Of a stretch of 64,000 bases of DNA, positions 41,107-48,942 are shown piece after piece. Position numbers and translations under genes: made by a program. Position 1 is the first letter of the stretch; every line of letters begins with the position of its first letter. Location of the stretch: the NCBI RefSeq assembly GCF_000812025.2, contig NZ_JWJE02000008.1:60257-124256 (forward strand), written 5' to 3'. The notes under the pieces were generated by a model. It searched no databases. It saw nothing but the letters and a program-made list of their open reading frames with translations, and had not been told where the DNA came from. This DNA comes from Bacillus thermotolerans (GTDB taxonomy: Bacteria; Bacillota; Bacilli; Bacillales; Domibacillaceae).

Positions 41107-42523
41107 AGAACTGATCGCAAAATCTGTAGAAGAACTAGCCCCTTTAATTAAAAACAAAGAAGTATCGTCTCTTGAATTAACAAAAGCTGTATTGGATCAT
41201 GCAGAATCTCAAAACGAGAGTATTAACGCTTATATCAGCTTTACGCGTAAACAGGCAGAAGAAACCGCTAAGCAAATGGATAAAGAACTTTCTGCGGGGA
41301 ATTACCGCGGTATGTATCACGGCATTCCAATGGCCATTAAAGATAACTTGTACTTCAAAAATGAAGTGACGACGATGGCCTCGAACATTCATAAAGACTT
41401 CGTTTCCGACTATGACGCCACTATTATCAGCAAAATGAGAGAAGCCGGAATCGTATTTACCGGAAAGTTGAACATGCATGAGTATGCATGGGGAATCACG
41501 ACAAACAATCCTCATTACGGAGCTTGTCGCAACCCATGGGATTTAGAGAAGATTCCTGGGGGATCCAGCGGCGGATCCGGCGCAGCAGTAGCGGCAGACA
41601 TGAGCGTAGCCTCACTTGGAACGGACACAGCCGGCTCCATTCGCATTCCTTCTTCCGCATGCGGCATTGTAGGCCTAAAACCGACGCACGGCAGAGTAAG
41701 TAAATACGGCTGCTTCCCTCTTTCCTGGTCACTTGACCATATTGGGCCGATGACGAAAACGGTGAAAGATGCGGCTGGGCTGCTCGAAATTATTGCCGGT
41801 TTTGACCCAAATGATCCGACTTCGGTAAATGCCCCGGTCGACCGCTACGTAGAAAAATTGACAGGAAATGTGAAGAACCTGGTCATTGGAGTGAATGAAG
41901 AATATTTCTTCAATAATGTAGATGCAGAAGTAGAAAAGCTTGTCAGAGCTGGAATCCAAGCGTTAGTGGATCAAGGCGCAAAGGTGAAGGAAGTCAGCAT
42001 TCCTGCATTGAGACATGCAGAATATGCAGAAATGATCACGATTTTAACAGAGGCGGCAACCATTCACCACAAAAACCTGCAGGAACGCCCTGAAGACTTC
42101 GGAGACGATATCCGCTTGCTGTTTGAATTAGGTGAACTCCCTTCTGCTGTTGATTATCTACAAGCACAGCAGTTAAGAAGACAAATCAAGCTGGATTTCC
42201 AAAAGGCGTTTGAGGAAGTCGATGTATTAATCGCTCCTACCCTGCCAATTATTGCTCCGAAAATCGGCGAGGATCTTGCGGACCTAAATGGCCAGAAGGT
42301 TGATTTAATTGACCACATCATACGCTTCACCGGCCCAGGAAACCTAACGGGGCTTCCTGCTTTGACGGTTCCATGCGGACTTGTTAATGGCATGCCGGCT
42401 GGCCTCCAAATTATCGGTAATGTGCTCGAAGAAGGAACGGTATTGAATGCTGGTTACGCCTTTGAGCAAACGAACCCTATGAAAGGAAGGAAGCCTGGGT
42501 TTGCTAGCTCCTTACAGGGATAA
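41099..42523 (+). CDS. Amidase-signature family hydrolase
   Basis: 474 residues, TTG start with GGAGGTGA 5 bases upstream. Ser-cisSer-Lys triad visible as Lys81 (M-A-I-K-D-N), Ser156 (G-G-S-S-G-G-S-G) and Ser180 (T-D-T-A-G-S-I-R-I-P). It hydrolyses an amide to acid plus ammonia; the substrate is not determined, though the AtzE-like pairing with a small protein suggests carboxybiuret- or ureido-type amides are possible. Controlled by the sigma-54 promoter upstream. Confidence 0.92.
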   Translation: MSKELIAKSVEELAPLIKNKEVSSLELTKAVLDHAESQNESINAYISFTRKQAEETAKQMDKELSAGNYRGMYHGIPMAIKDNLYFKNEVTTMASNIHKDFVSDYDATIISKMREAGIVFTGKLNMHEYAWGITTNNPHYGACRNPWDLEKIPGGSSGGSGAAVAADMSVASLGTDTAGSIRIPSSACGIVGLKPTHGRVSKYGCFPLSWSLDHIGPMTKTVKDAAGLLEIIAGFDPNDPTSVNAPVDRYVEKLTGNVKNLVIGVNEEYFFNNVDAEVEKLVRAGIQALVDQGAKVKEVSIPALRHAEYAEMITILTEAATIHHKNLQERPEDFGDDIRLLFELGELPSAVDYLQAQQLRRQIKLDFQKAFEEVDVLIAPTLPIIAPKIGEDLADLNGQKVDLIDHIIRFTGPGNLTGLPALTVPCGLVNGMPAGLQIIGNVLEEGTVLNAGYAFEQTNPMKGRKPGFASSLQG

Positions 42524-42550
42524 ATAGGTCTCGCTTACAGCTTAATATAG

Positions 42551-42600
42551 AAAGCCGTGGCCACCGCTGGCAAGCTAATTGTTGCTGGCGGCGGCTTTTT
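42551..42600 (+). terminator. Terminator of the amidase operon
   Basis: AAAGCCG near the start pairs with CGGCTTT at the end, with an inner G+C-rich stem, then TTTTT. It begins 28 bases after the amidase stop. Confidence 0.75.
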
Positions 42601-42789
42601 AATTCCTGTCTATTCGATACTATTCGACACCTCTATATAACCTGCTTTTTTTCTGCCTAACCAGCACTCTTGCCGCCCCTCTCTCTCCCCCTTCCCCGCC
42701 GCTCCGCCTTGACGCCAGAATCCATCGTACTATAATTGTTCCATGGCCGTTATGGCTGTATGTTGAATTTATATATAGAGGAGATATTC

Positions 42790-44061
42790 ATGCTTTCTCA
42801 CCGCAAATTATTTAGTACAGATCTTCGTGAGATGGATAAAGCGGCCCTGATCCTGACCGCCCTGTTAACAACGGTGGCGGGCGAGGTAAAGGTCGTGCCG
42901 TTTGAAGGCGAGGATTTCCGTTTGGGGCTGGGCAGCATTACGTTCTTTCTGCTGATCCTTATTTGGCCTCCCCTCTCGCTCGTTAGAACCGGGATCGTGA
43001 CAGGAATCACGGTGATGTGTTTCCGTCTATTCAAGGACACGGTGATTCATGATATACCGGCGCCGGTCAGCCTCGCCCATGAATGGCCTGCTTTTTTATT
43101 CTATTTCCTGTTTGCGCTCGGCCTTCATATTGTGAAGATAGAGAAGTACAAAACCCTCCCCCTTGCTTTAGGCGCCTGGGCCTTCTTGTTCGAATCTATC
43201 GCCAATGGCGCCGAACAGCTTGTCCGGCACGGCTCCCTGTATGAAACACCGTTGGATACCCGGCAATGGACGTTGTTAATTGGTGTTGCTTTGCTGCGGA
43301 GCTACTTTGCCGTGGGTCTATACGCTTCCATTACGGTGTCCGAACAGAAGAAACGTATGCAGGAAATGCTGCAGGTCGGCTCTGAGCTTTATACAGAGAC
43401 CCTTTATTTGCAGAAATCTATGAATCATATTGAACAGATCACCGCTCAAAGCCACGACCTGTATCGGAAGCTAAAGAAGCAGGAATTGCATCAGCTAAGC
43501 GTTCAAGCGCTGTCCATTGCCCAGGAAATTCACGAGGTAAAAAAAGATTCCCAGCGGATTCTATCAGGACTGACGAACATTACTTCAGAAAAGAAAGAGG
43601 ACCCTATGCTTCTGTCATATGTAGGAAACCTTGTCATGATTGCGAATGAGAAATACAGCAAACTGTTAAAGAAGGACATTGCCTTTCATTTTCATACGTC
43701 TATCGATTTCCAAACGGATCAGCATATTCCCCTTCTCGCTCTCTTAAATAACCTTACAGCCAATGCGGTTGAGGCCATTATAGAAGGCGGAGAGGTGGAG
43801 CTGGAGATATTTGAGGAGGCCTCTTACACCTGTTTCATCATAAAAGATTCTGGCAAGGGCCTGTCAGAAGACGAGGTCTCTATTATTTTTGAGCCTGGCT
43901 ACACGACAAAGTATAATGAGCAAGGTGTGGCTGCGACGGGAATCGGCCTATCTCATGTAAAAGAAATTGTTCAAACACTAGGCGGGCACATCCAAGTGGA
44001 GACCCTTGAAACAGGGACTGTTTTTCGAACTTGCCTGCCAACTAGCAACATACGAAAGTGA
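42790..44061 (+). CDS. Membrane sensor histidine kinase (GlnK/YcbA-like)
   Basis: 423 residues. About six membrane helices (~15-190), a DHp helix with A-Q-E-I-H-E-V-K-K-D (His near 239) and an intact ATPase: N-N-L-T-A-N-A-V-E-A, D-S-G-K-G-L and G-I-G-L-S-H-V-K-E-I-V. The ATG at 42790 (AGAGGAGA) is preferred to an upstream ATG. It resembles the B. subtilis GlnK (YcbA) kinase that senses glutamine, and its partner regulator and a glutamate-type symporter follow. Confidence 0.83.
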   Translation: MLSHRKLFSTDLREMDKAALILTALLTTVAGEVKVVPFEGEDFRLGLGSITFFLLILIWPPLSLVRTGIVTGITVMCFRLFKDTVIHDIPAPVSLAHEWPAFLFYFLFALGLHIVKIEKYKTLPLALGAWAFLFESIANGAEQLVRHGSLYETPLDTRQWTLLIGVALLRSYFAVGLYASITVSEQKKRMQEMLQVGSELYTETLYLQKSMNHIEQITAQSHDLYRKLKKQELHQLSVQALSIAQEIHEVKKDSQRILSGLTNITSEKKEDPMLLSYVGNLVMIANEKYSKLLKKDIAFHFHTSIDFQTDQHIPLLALLNNLTANAVEAIIEGGEVELEIFEEASYTCFIIKDSGKGLSEDEVSIIFEPGYTTKYNEQGVAATGIGLSHVKEIVQTLGGHIQVETLETGTVFRTCLPTSNIRK

Positions 44062-44072
44062 GCTGAATCCTA

Positions 44073-44966
44073 TTGCGCTTTTTTATTGTAGATGATGATA
44101 CAGCCAGCAGGACTATGCTGAAGAAAATTATCACAGAAAGCGACCTTGGCATCGTCACAGGCGAAGCGACAAGCGGGGCAGACAGCCTCGCTCCTATTCT
44201 CGCCATACAGCCTGATCTCGTCCTCATTGATTTATTAATGCCGGAATTAGACGGCATTGAAACGATGGAACAGCTGAGAGCGGAAGGATTCCAAGGTCAG
44301 TTTATTATGATTTCCCAGGTCGTCAACAAAGAAATGGTCGGAGAAGCTTATACAAAAGGCGTGGAGTTTTTCATACATAAGCCGATCAACCGGATCGAGG
44401 TGCAAAGTATTTTAAAGAAAGCCGCCGAACAGTACCGGCTGAAACAATCCCTGTTGACCATTCAAGAATCCCTGGCCAGCCTGGCATTCAGTCAAACGCC
44501 TAAAAAGCCGGCAAGCATTCGAGAAATGGTCTTGTCGACTCTTGGCCATATGGGCATTGCCGGAGAAACAGGCAGCAACGACATGATCGCTATTATCGAA
44601 TGGCTGGTTACGCAATATCATGGCGGTTCCCAGCTGCCTCCTTTAAAGGACTTGTATGAGATGGCAGCCATGAAAGCCGCCCCCCATCAGGCAGATATCA
44701 AAAAGGAAAGCAAAGCCATTGAACAGCGGATTCGCCGAACCATTCTTGCGGCGATTCATCATCTAGCATCCTTAGGAGCCGTTGATTATACGAACCCTGA
44801 CTTTGAATACTATGCTCCCCGCTATTTTGACTTTCAGGAAATAAGAAATTATATGAAGAACCTAGAAGATGGCCGAAGCGAGTCATCGAAAGTCAAAGTA
44901 AATATCAAGAAATTCCTGCAGGTGCTCTATCTTGAAATCAAAGAAAGATACCATGCCGCTTATTAG
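44073..44966 (+). CDS. Response regulator with YcbB/GlnL-type DNA-binding domain
   Basis: 297 residues, TTG start. Intact receiver 1-~120 (D7-D8-D9, phosphoacceptor Asp53 in L-I-D-L-L-M-P, K of H-K-P-I). C-terminal ~150-295 is the YcbB-type domain found in GlnL (Y-A-P-R-Y-F-D-F-Q-E-I-R-N-Y-M; K-V-N-I-K-K-F-L-Q-V-L-Y). Likely activates the downstream symporter through the three GTAG repeats. Confidence 0.85.
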   Translation: MRFFIVDDDTASRTMLKKIITESDLGIVTGEATSGADSLAPILAIQPDLVLIDLLMPELDGIETMEQLRAEGFQGQFIMISQVVNKEMVGEAYTKGVEFFIHKPINRIEVQSILKKAAEQYRLKQSLLTIQESLASLAFSQTPKKPASIREMVLSTLGHMGIAGETGSNDMIAIIEWLVTQYHGGSQLPPLKDLYEMAAMKAAPHQADIKKESKAIEQRIRRTILAAIHHLASLGAVDYTNPDFEYYAPRYFDFQEIRNYMKNLEDGRSESSKVKVNIKKFLQVLYLEIKERYHAAY

Positions 44967-45010
44967 AACCATTCTTTACCTGCAAAAAAGAAGAAATTTC
45001 ATACACAAAT

Positions 45011-45034
45011 GTAGGATTTCGTAGAATTCTGTAG
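45011..45034 (+). promoter_or_regulatory. Three GTAG repeats at exact 10-bp period, probable GlnL-like operator
   Basis: GTAG begins at 45011, 45021 and 45031 (GTAGGATTTC, GTAGAATTCT, GTAGGTTGCC), one per helical turn. A TATACT lies at 45043-45048, so the repeats cover the -35 region of a weak promoter 60 bases upstream of the symporter. GlnL of B. subtilis also uses direct repeats. Confidence 0.6.
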
Positions 45035-45110
45035 GTTGCCCGTATACTGATTTATGTATTGACTCCTTCAGGTGGGAGGATTTTTACATAAAAAGGGGGC
45101 AACTTATTGA

Positions 45111-46391
45111 ATGAAGAAAAAATTTAAATTTTCGCTGGCCTATCAAATTCTGGTCGGCTTAGTGCTTGGTATTATTGTCGGCGCCATCTTTTATGGAAAT
45201 CCGGCGGTTGAAACGTACCTGCAGCCAATTGGCGACATTTTCATCAATATGATCAAAATGATCGTCGTACCGATCATTATTTCTACATTGATTTTAGGCG
45301 TAGCCGGAACAGGTGATATTAAGCAGCTCGGTAAACTTGGCGGAAAAACGATCCTTTATTTTGAAATCGTTACCACGATCGCCATTGTGGTCGGCCTGCT
45401 GGCGGCTAACATATTCCAGCCTGGTGAAGGCGTGGACATGTCCAGCCTTTCAAAAGGAAACATTGACCAATATGTTCAAACAACAGAAGAAGTACAGAAC
45501 GAAAGTCATGGCATTTTAGATATCCTTGTCGGCATCGTTCCAAGCAACGTGATTGACGCCATGGCCCAAGGCGAAATGCTTCCAATTATCTTCTTCTCTG
45601 TATTGTTCGGTTTAGGAATCGCCGCTATTGGCGAAAAAGGAAAACCCGTGCTGGCTTTCTTCGAAGGCGTGGCAGAGGCCATGTTCTGGGTAACCAACCT
45701 CATTATGAAATTTGCGCCATTTGGTGTATTTGCCTTAATTGGTGTAACCGTTTCGAAATTTGGCTTGGAATCGTTACTCCCTCTGGCAAAGCTAATGATC
45801 CTCGTCTATGGAGCGATGGCCTTCTTTATCGTGGCTGTGCTCGGCGGGATCGCCAAATTAGTCGGCATCAATATTTTCCGTATCATTAAGGTATTAAAAG
45901 ATGAACTGCTTTTAGCCTATTCTACTTCCAGTTCAGAAACTGTCCTGCCAAAAATCATGCAAAAGCTGGAGAAGCTAGGATGCCCGAAAGATATCGTTTC
46001 TTTTGTGGTTCCAACTGGTTATTCCTTTAACCTCGATGGTTCTACCCTCTATCAAGCGATCGCCGCCATCTTCATTGCTCAAATGTACGGCATTGATTTA
46101 AGCATCACGCAGCAGGTTACACTCGTTCTTGTATTGATGGTCACTTCTAAAGGTATTGCTGGTGTACCGGGCGTATCTTTCGTCGTTTTACTAGCTACCC
46201 TGGGTACAGTCGGTATTCCTCTTGAAGGACTTGCCTTTATCGCCGGAATCGACCGTCTCCTTGATATGGCACGCACCGTGGTAAATGTTGTAGGTAACTC
46301 ATTGGCGGCGGTGGTTATGTCTAAGTGGGAAGGCCGATTCGATTTGAAAAAAGGAAGAGCCTACTACGCTTCTTTCAAAAAAACAGCCTAA
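45111..46391 (+). CDS. Glutamate/dicarboxylate:cation symporter (DAACS family)
   Basis: 426 residues, eight membrane helices and two re-entrant loops typical of GltP/GltT/DctA. Signatures: Y-S-T-S-S-S-E-T-V-L-P (HP1), P-T-G-Y-S-F-N-L-D-G-S and S-K-G-I-A-G-V-P-G (HP2), and D-R-L-L-D-M-A-R-T-V-V-N-V. Arg at the end of the last motif is common in acidic-substrate carriers. Induced presumably by the adjacent two-component system. Confidence 0.93.
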   Translation: MKKKFKFSLAYQILVGLVLGIIVGAIFYGNPAVETYLQPIGDIFINMIKMIVVPIIISTLILGVAGTGDIKQLGKLGGKTILYFEIVTTIAIVVGLLAANIFQPGEGVDMSSLSKGNIDQYVQTTEEVQNESHGILDILVGIVPSNVIDAMAQGEMLPIIFFSVLFGLGIAAIGEKGKPVLAFFEGVAEAMFWVTNLIMKFAPFGVFALIGVTVSKFGLESLLPLAKLMILVYGAMAFFIVAVLGGIAKLVGINIFRIIKVLKDELLLAYSTSSSETVLPKIMQKLEKLGCPKDIVSFVVPTGYSFNLDGSTLYQAIAAIFIAQMYGIDLSITQQVTLVLVLMVTSKGIAGVPGVSFVVLLATLGTVGIPLEGLAFIAGIDRLLDMARTVVNVVGNSLAAVVMSKWEGRFDLKKGRAYYASFKKTA

Positions 46392-46400
46392 TAGTTTAGG

Positions 46401-46439
46401 AAAAAGGCGCATCACCGCCATCGAGTGATGTGCCTTTTT
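46401..46439 (+). terminator. Terminator of the symporter gene
   Basis: AAAAAGGCGCATCAC-(9)-GTGATGTGCCTTTTT with one G-T pair. Confidence 0.92.
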
Positions 46440-46505
46440 GTTTTGCCCCCCTCCTAAATAAGCTAATATAATGAAGAAGAGCAATTATGAAGTAGAGGTG
46501 TACAA

Positions 46506-46931
46506 ATGAAACTGGATGAGTTTACGGTTGGACAGGTATTTACAACAAAATCATTGAAACTAACAAAAGAAGCGATTATGGAGTTTGCAAGTGAGTATGA
46601 CCCCCAGTACATGCATATGGATGAGGAAAAAGCGAAACAAGGAAGATTCAATGGAATCATTGCTTCCGGCATACATACGCTGGCTCTCTCCTTTAAGCTG
46701 TGGGTAGAGGAAGGGGCTTACGGTGAAGACATCATCGCGGGCACACGGATGAATAACCTTAAATTTGCGAAGCCCGTGTATCCCGGAGATGAGCTGCATC
46801 TAACGGTTGAAGTGATTGATAAGAAGCCGATGAGAAATCAAACAGGCATCCTTACAGTTTTATTATCGACGTTCAATCAGAAAGAAGAAAAAGTATTTGA
46901 GGGCGAGCTGTCCGTATTGATGAATCAGTAA
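46506..46931 (+). CDS. MaoC-like hot-dog fold hydratase/dehydratase
   Basis: 141 residues. Hydratase-2 motif with catalytic Asp/His: Y-D-P-Q-Y-M-H-M-D-E-E-K-A (~31-43), followed by F-N-G-I-I-A-S-G-I-H-T and A-K-P-V-Y-P-G-D-E-L. It may hydrate or dehydrate enoyl-CoA type thioesters. Monocistronic, so the pathway is not indicated. RBS AGAGGTG. Confidence 0.88.
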   Translation: MKLDEFTVGQVFTTKSLKLTKEAIMEFASEYDPQYMHMDEEKAKQGRFNGIIASGIHTLALSFKLWVEEGAYGEDIIAGTRMNNLKFAKPVYPGDELHLTVEVIDKKPMRNQTGILTVLLSTFNQKEEKVFEGELSVLMNQ

Positions 46932-46962
46932 ATGATAGTTGGGCCCCTCTCCGCTGCATAAA

Positions 46963-46990
46963 AAAGGAGCTTGGATACCCAAGCTCCTTT
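46963..46990 (+). terminator. Terminator of the MaoC-like gene
   Basis: AAAGGAGCTTGG-(4)-CCAAGCTCCTTT; T-run short but stem strong. Confidence 0.8.
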
Positions 46991-47053
46991 CAGACTGTAG
47001 ACAAACTCGATGGAAATCGAGCGTCTGCAGTCTTTTTATTTTGCCTGTAAGTG

Positions 47054-47183
47054 TGTTGATTTCCACTCCAGACGCTTCGCTTTCCGCGGGGCGGGCGGTG
47101 AGCCTCCTCAAGCTCCACTTTGCGGGGTCTCACCTATCCCGCTGATCCCGCAGGAGTCTGCGCGTCTTCCGTTCCAATCAACA
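47054..47183. repeat. 130-bp Bacillus-type palindromic repeat (MITE-like), full copy
   Basis: Ends TGTTGATTTCC and GTTCCAATCAACA are imperfect inverted repeats. Inside are GCGGGGCGGGCGGTGAG, TGCGGGGTCTCACC and CGCAGGAGTCTGCGCG, a G+C-rich block I recognise from many Bacillaceae intergenic regions. A deleted copy lies at 12852-12895 in opposite orientation. It adjoins a transposase fragment. Confidence 0.75.
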
Positions 47184-47258
47184 AGAGTAATCAAGTTCAT
47201 ATAGCCGTACAGTCAGCCTTGTTTTAAAATGATAGAAAACAGACTTGAGGTGACGACA

Positions 47259-47399
47259 GTGATTTCGAAACATTATTCCATTCAGCGAGACCAAATAGAG
47301 ATGATTGCTTTAGACCAGCTGGTGTCCCAGGGCCATTTGGTCCGTAAAATGGCGGCAGCGATTGACTTTTCTTTTATTTACGAGCTCCATTTAAAATAA
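47259..47399 (+). pseudogene. IS1182-type transposase, N-terminal fragment
   Basis: 46 codons from GTG: V-I-S-K-H-Y-S-I-Q-R-D-Q-I-E-M, then L-D-Q-L-V and H-L-V-R-K-M-A-A-A-I-D-F-S-F-I-Y, the conserved N-terminus of IS1182-family transposases. It stops after E-L-H-L-K, whereas the full protein has over 400 residues. The rest of the element is absent. Confidence 0.75.
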
Positions 47400-47443
47400 T
47401 TTTCATGACTTTTTCTTCAACTAAAGCACCCATTGCCTCATCT

Positions 47444-47803
47444 TTACATATGCGATAGCCCGTTTAGGAATAAAGCGAAAACAAAGCTGATAAAGGTAAA
47501 GCCTGCCAGTGGAACGGCAAAGGCTTTGTTGTTTCTAAACTCAAGCAGCGCAAACACAGCACTTAAAGCACAAATAGTCAACCACATCGGGATAAACATT
47601 AAATCTGCCACATTGGCAGGAAGCAATGTATAAAAACCTGTCACGTATAATATCCAATTGATGATTAGCAGGCCGAATAGACAATAAGACCCCTTATAAG
47701 GAGATGGACCTTTTCCGTGTTTTTTAACCATTAACAGCGGCAGAAAGAAAGTCATCACCAATATCATTCCAAATAAACCCATTAAGATCGAAGTTAGCCC
47801 CAA
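47444..47803 (-). CDS. Small integral membrane protein of unknown function
   Basis: 119 residues with four predicted helices (~3-25, ~42-60, ~68-86, ~95-115) and a short K-K-H-G-K-G loop. RBS GGAGGGAG precedes the ATG. No family recognised; it stands alone next to the IS remnant. Confidence 0.65.
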   Translation of the reverse strand: MGLTSILMGLFGMILVMTFFLPLLMVKKHGKGPSPYKGSYCLFGLLIINWILYVTGFYTLLPANVADLMFIPMWLTICALSAVFALLEFRNNKAFAVPLAGFTFISFVFALFLNGLSHM

Positions 47804-47993
47804 GAGTCTCCCTCCTTTTGCATGGAATGCCTAAACGATTCTGCCTTTTGGTGTAAGAGCATTATTTCACCAGCTCTATCTTCGTTTTGCATGAAACTTC
47901 CGTTTACCTTCAAACATAGCCCACTATCCTGCAGTGAGCTATGTTAGATGCATTTAGGCAGAGGCTTTAAATACTTAGCCAACCATCTCTGAA

Positions 47994-48203
47994 TTAATCC
48001 TCTTCCCTGTATTCCAAAATATCTCCCGGCTGGCATTCTAGCGCCTTGCAAATCGCCTCTAATGTGGAAAACCGAATGGCCTTGGCCTTTCCATTTTTCA
48101 ATATAGAAAGGTTCGCCATGGTGATCCCCACCTTCTCCGAAAGTTCCGTCACGCTCATTTTCCTCTTTGCCAGCATCACATCAATATTGATGACAATTGC
48201 CAT
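47994..48203 (-). CDS. Small XRE-type helix-turn-helix regulator (YozG-like)
   Basis: 69 residues, one HTH: L-A-K-R-K-M-S-V-T-E-L-S-E-K-V-G-I-T-M-A-N-L-S-I-L-K-N-G-K, ending C-Q-P-G-D-I-L-E-Y. It matches YozG proteins, encoded next to DUF2975 membrane proteins as here. ATG at 48203 chosen because GAGGTG lies 6 bases upstream; an in-frame GTG at 48212 overlaps that RBS. Confidence 0.9.
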   Translation of the reverse strand: MAIVINIDVMLAKRKMSVTELSEKVGITMANLSILKNGKAKAIRFSTLEAICKALECQPGDILEYREED

Positions 48204-48213
48204 ATTATTCACC

Positions 48214-48705
48214 TCAGACCGTTAAATCATTTTCGGATTTTATATCGATGGCTTCCTGTAAAAGCCTTTGAAGAACAGCCGCGAAAACGGCAACCACCAG
48301 GGGCGCAAAAATCATGACCATTCCGATGAGTATGAGACCCGGAGCGTCGTCTACCTCCGCTAAGGCATAAACGAATGGCAGGCCTGCCACATACAAGCCG
48401 CTGATTATAAGGGCACAGTTTTTGATTTTCTTTAGAGCTCTTACAGATAACTTTGAGAAAGCCAGGTTCTTGTCAATATAATTCAAAAGGTTAAAGGATT
48501 GATACAAAGCAAAGTAAAATGGGACGGCTGACACATACATCACCATTAAAAGAGCATAGACCGCAAAAGCTATGTCTGCTCCCCTTCTTGCCGCTTCATT
48601 CGCCTCCCCCGCTATCTGAGGCAGCAAAAACAGGCACATCGCCAAAACTGGAATGCCAATAAAAATAACAGCTGCCCTTAAAAAGAGCGTTGAACTTCGT
48701 TTCAT
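48214..48705 (-). CDS. DUF2975-family membrane protein
   Basis: 163 residues with four membrane helices (~10-30, ~45-68, ~95-115, ~125-150) and the F-N-L-L-N-Y-I-D-K-N-L-A-F-S motif typical of the family. ATG at 48705 (GAGGTG upstream). It lies 10 bases before the YozG-like regulator gene, and the pair probably forms a membrane-signal/regulator unit of unknown input. Confidence 0.85.
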   Translation of the reverse strand: MKRSSTLFLRAAVIFIGIPVLAMCLFLLPQIAGEANEAARRGADIAFAVYALLMVMYVSAVPFYFALYQSFNLLNYIDKNLAFSKLSVRALKKIKNCALIISGLYVAGLPFVYALAEVDDAPGLILIGMVMIFAPLVVAVFAAVLQRLLQEAIDIKSENDLTV

Positions 48706-48870
48706 AGAAAAGCACCTCACTTATTTGTTTGCGAATTTGATTTTAATACATTATTTATCGTTTTACAATAAATAATTATTGATTAATATTATATTTTTAT
48801 TGTTGAGTAAATATCCCTTTCATTTCAGAAAAACGATTTGCCCCGCAAGAGCGCTGAAGATCTGGACATA

Positions 48871-48896
48871 AAAAAAGACCATCCTTTCGATGGTCT
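48871..48896 (-). terminator. Terminator of helD
   Basis: On the minus strand AGACCATC-(5)-GATGGTCT followed by TTTTTTTATG. Confidence 0.92.
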
Positions 48897-48942
48897 TCCC
48901 TAACTAAAGCACCCCGTTACCCGGGATCATTTGCTTGTCTTA

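Noticed and set aside
45011..45034. Short regular repeats that might suggest a CRISPR array
   Set aside because: Units are only 10 bp with 4 conserved bases and no spacers; an operator fits better.
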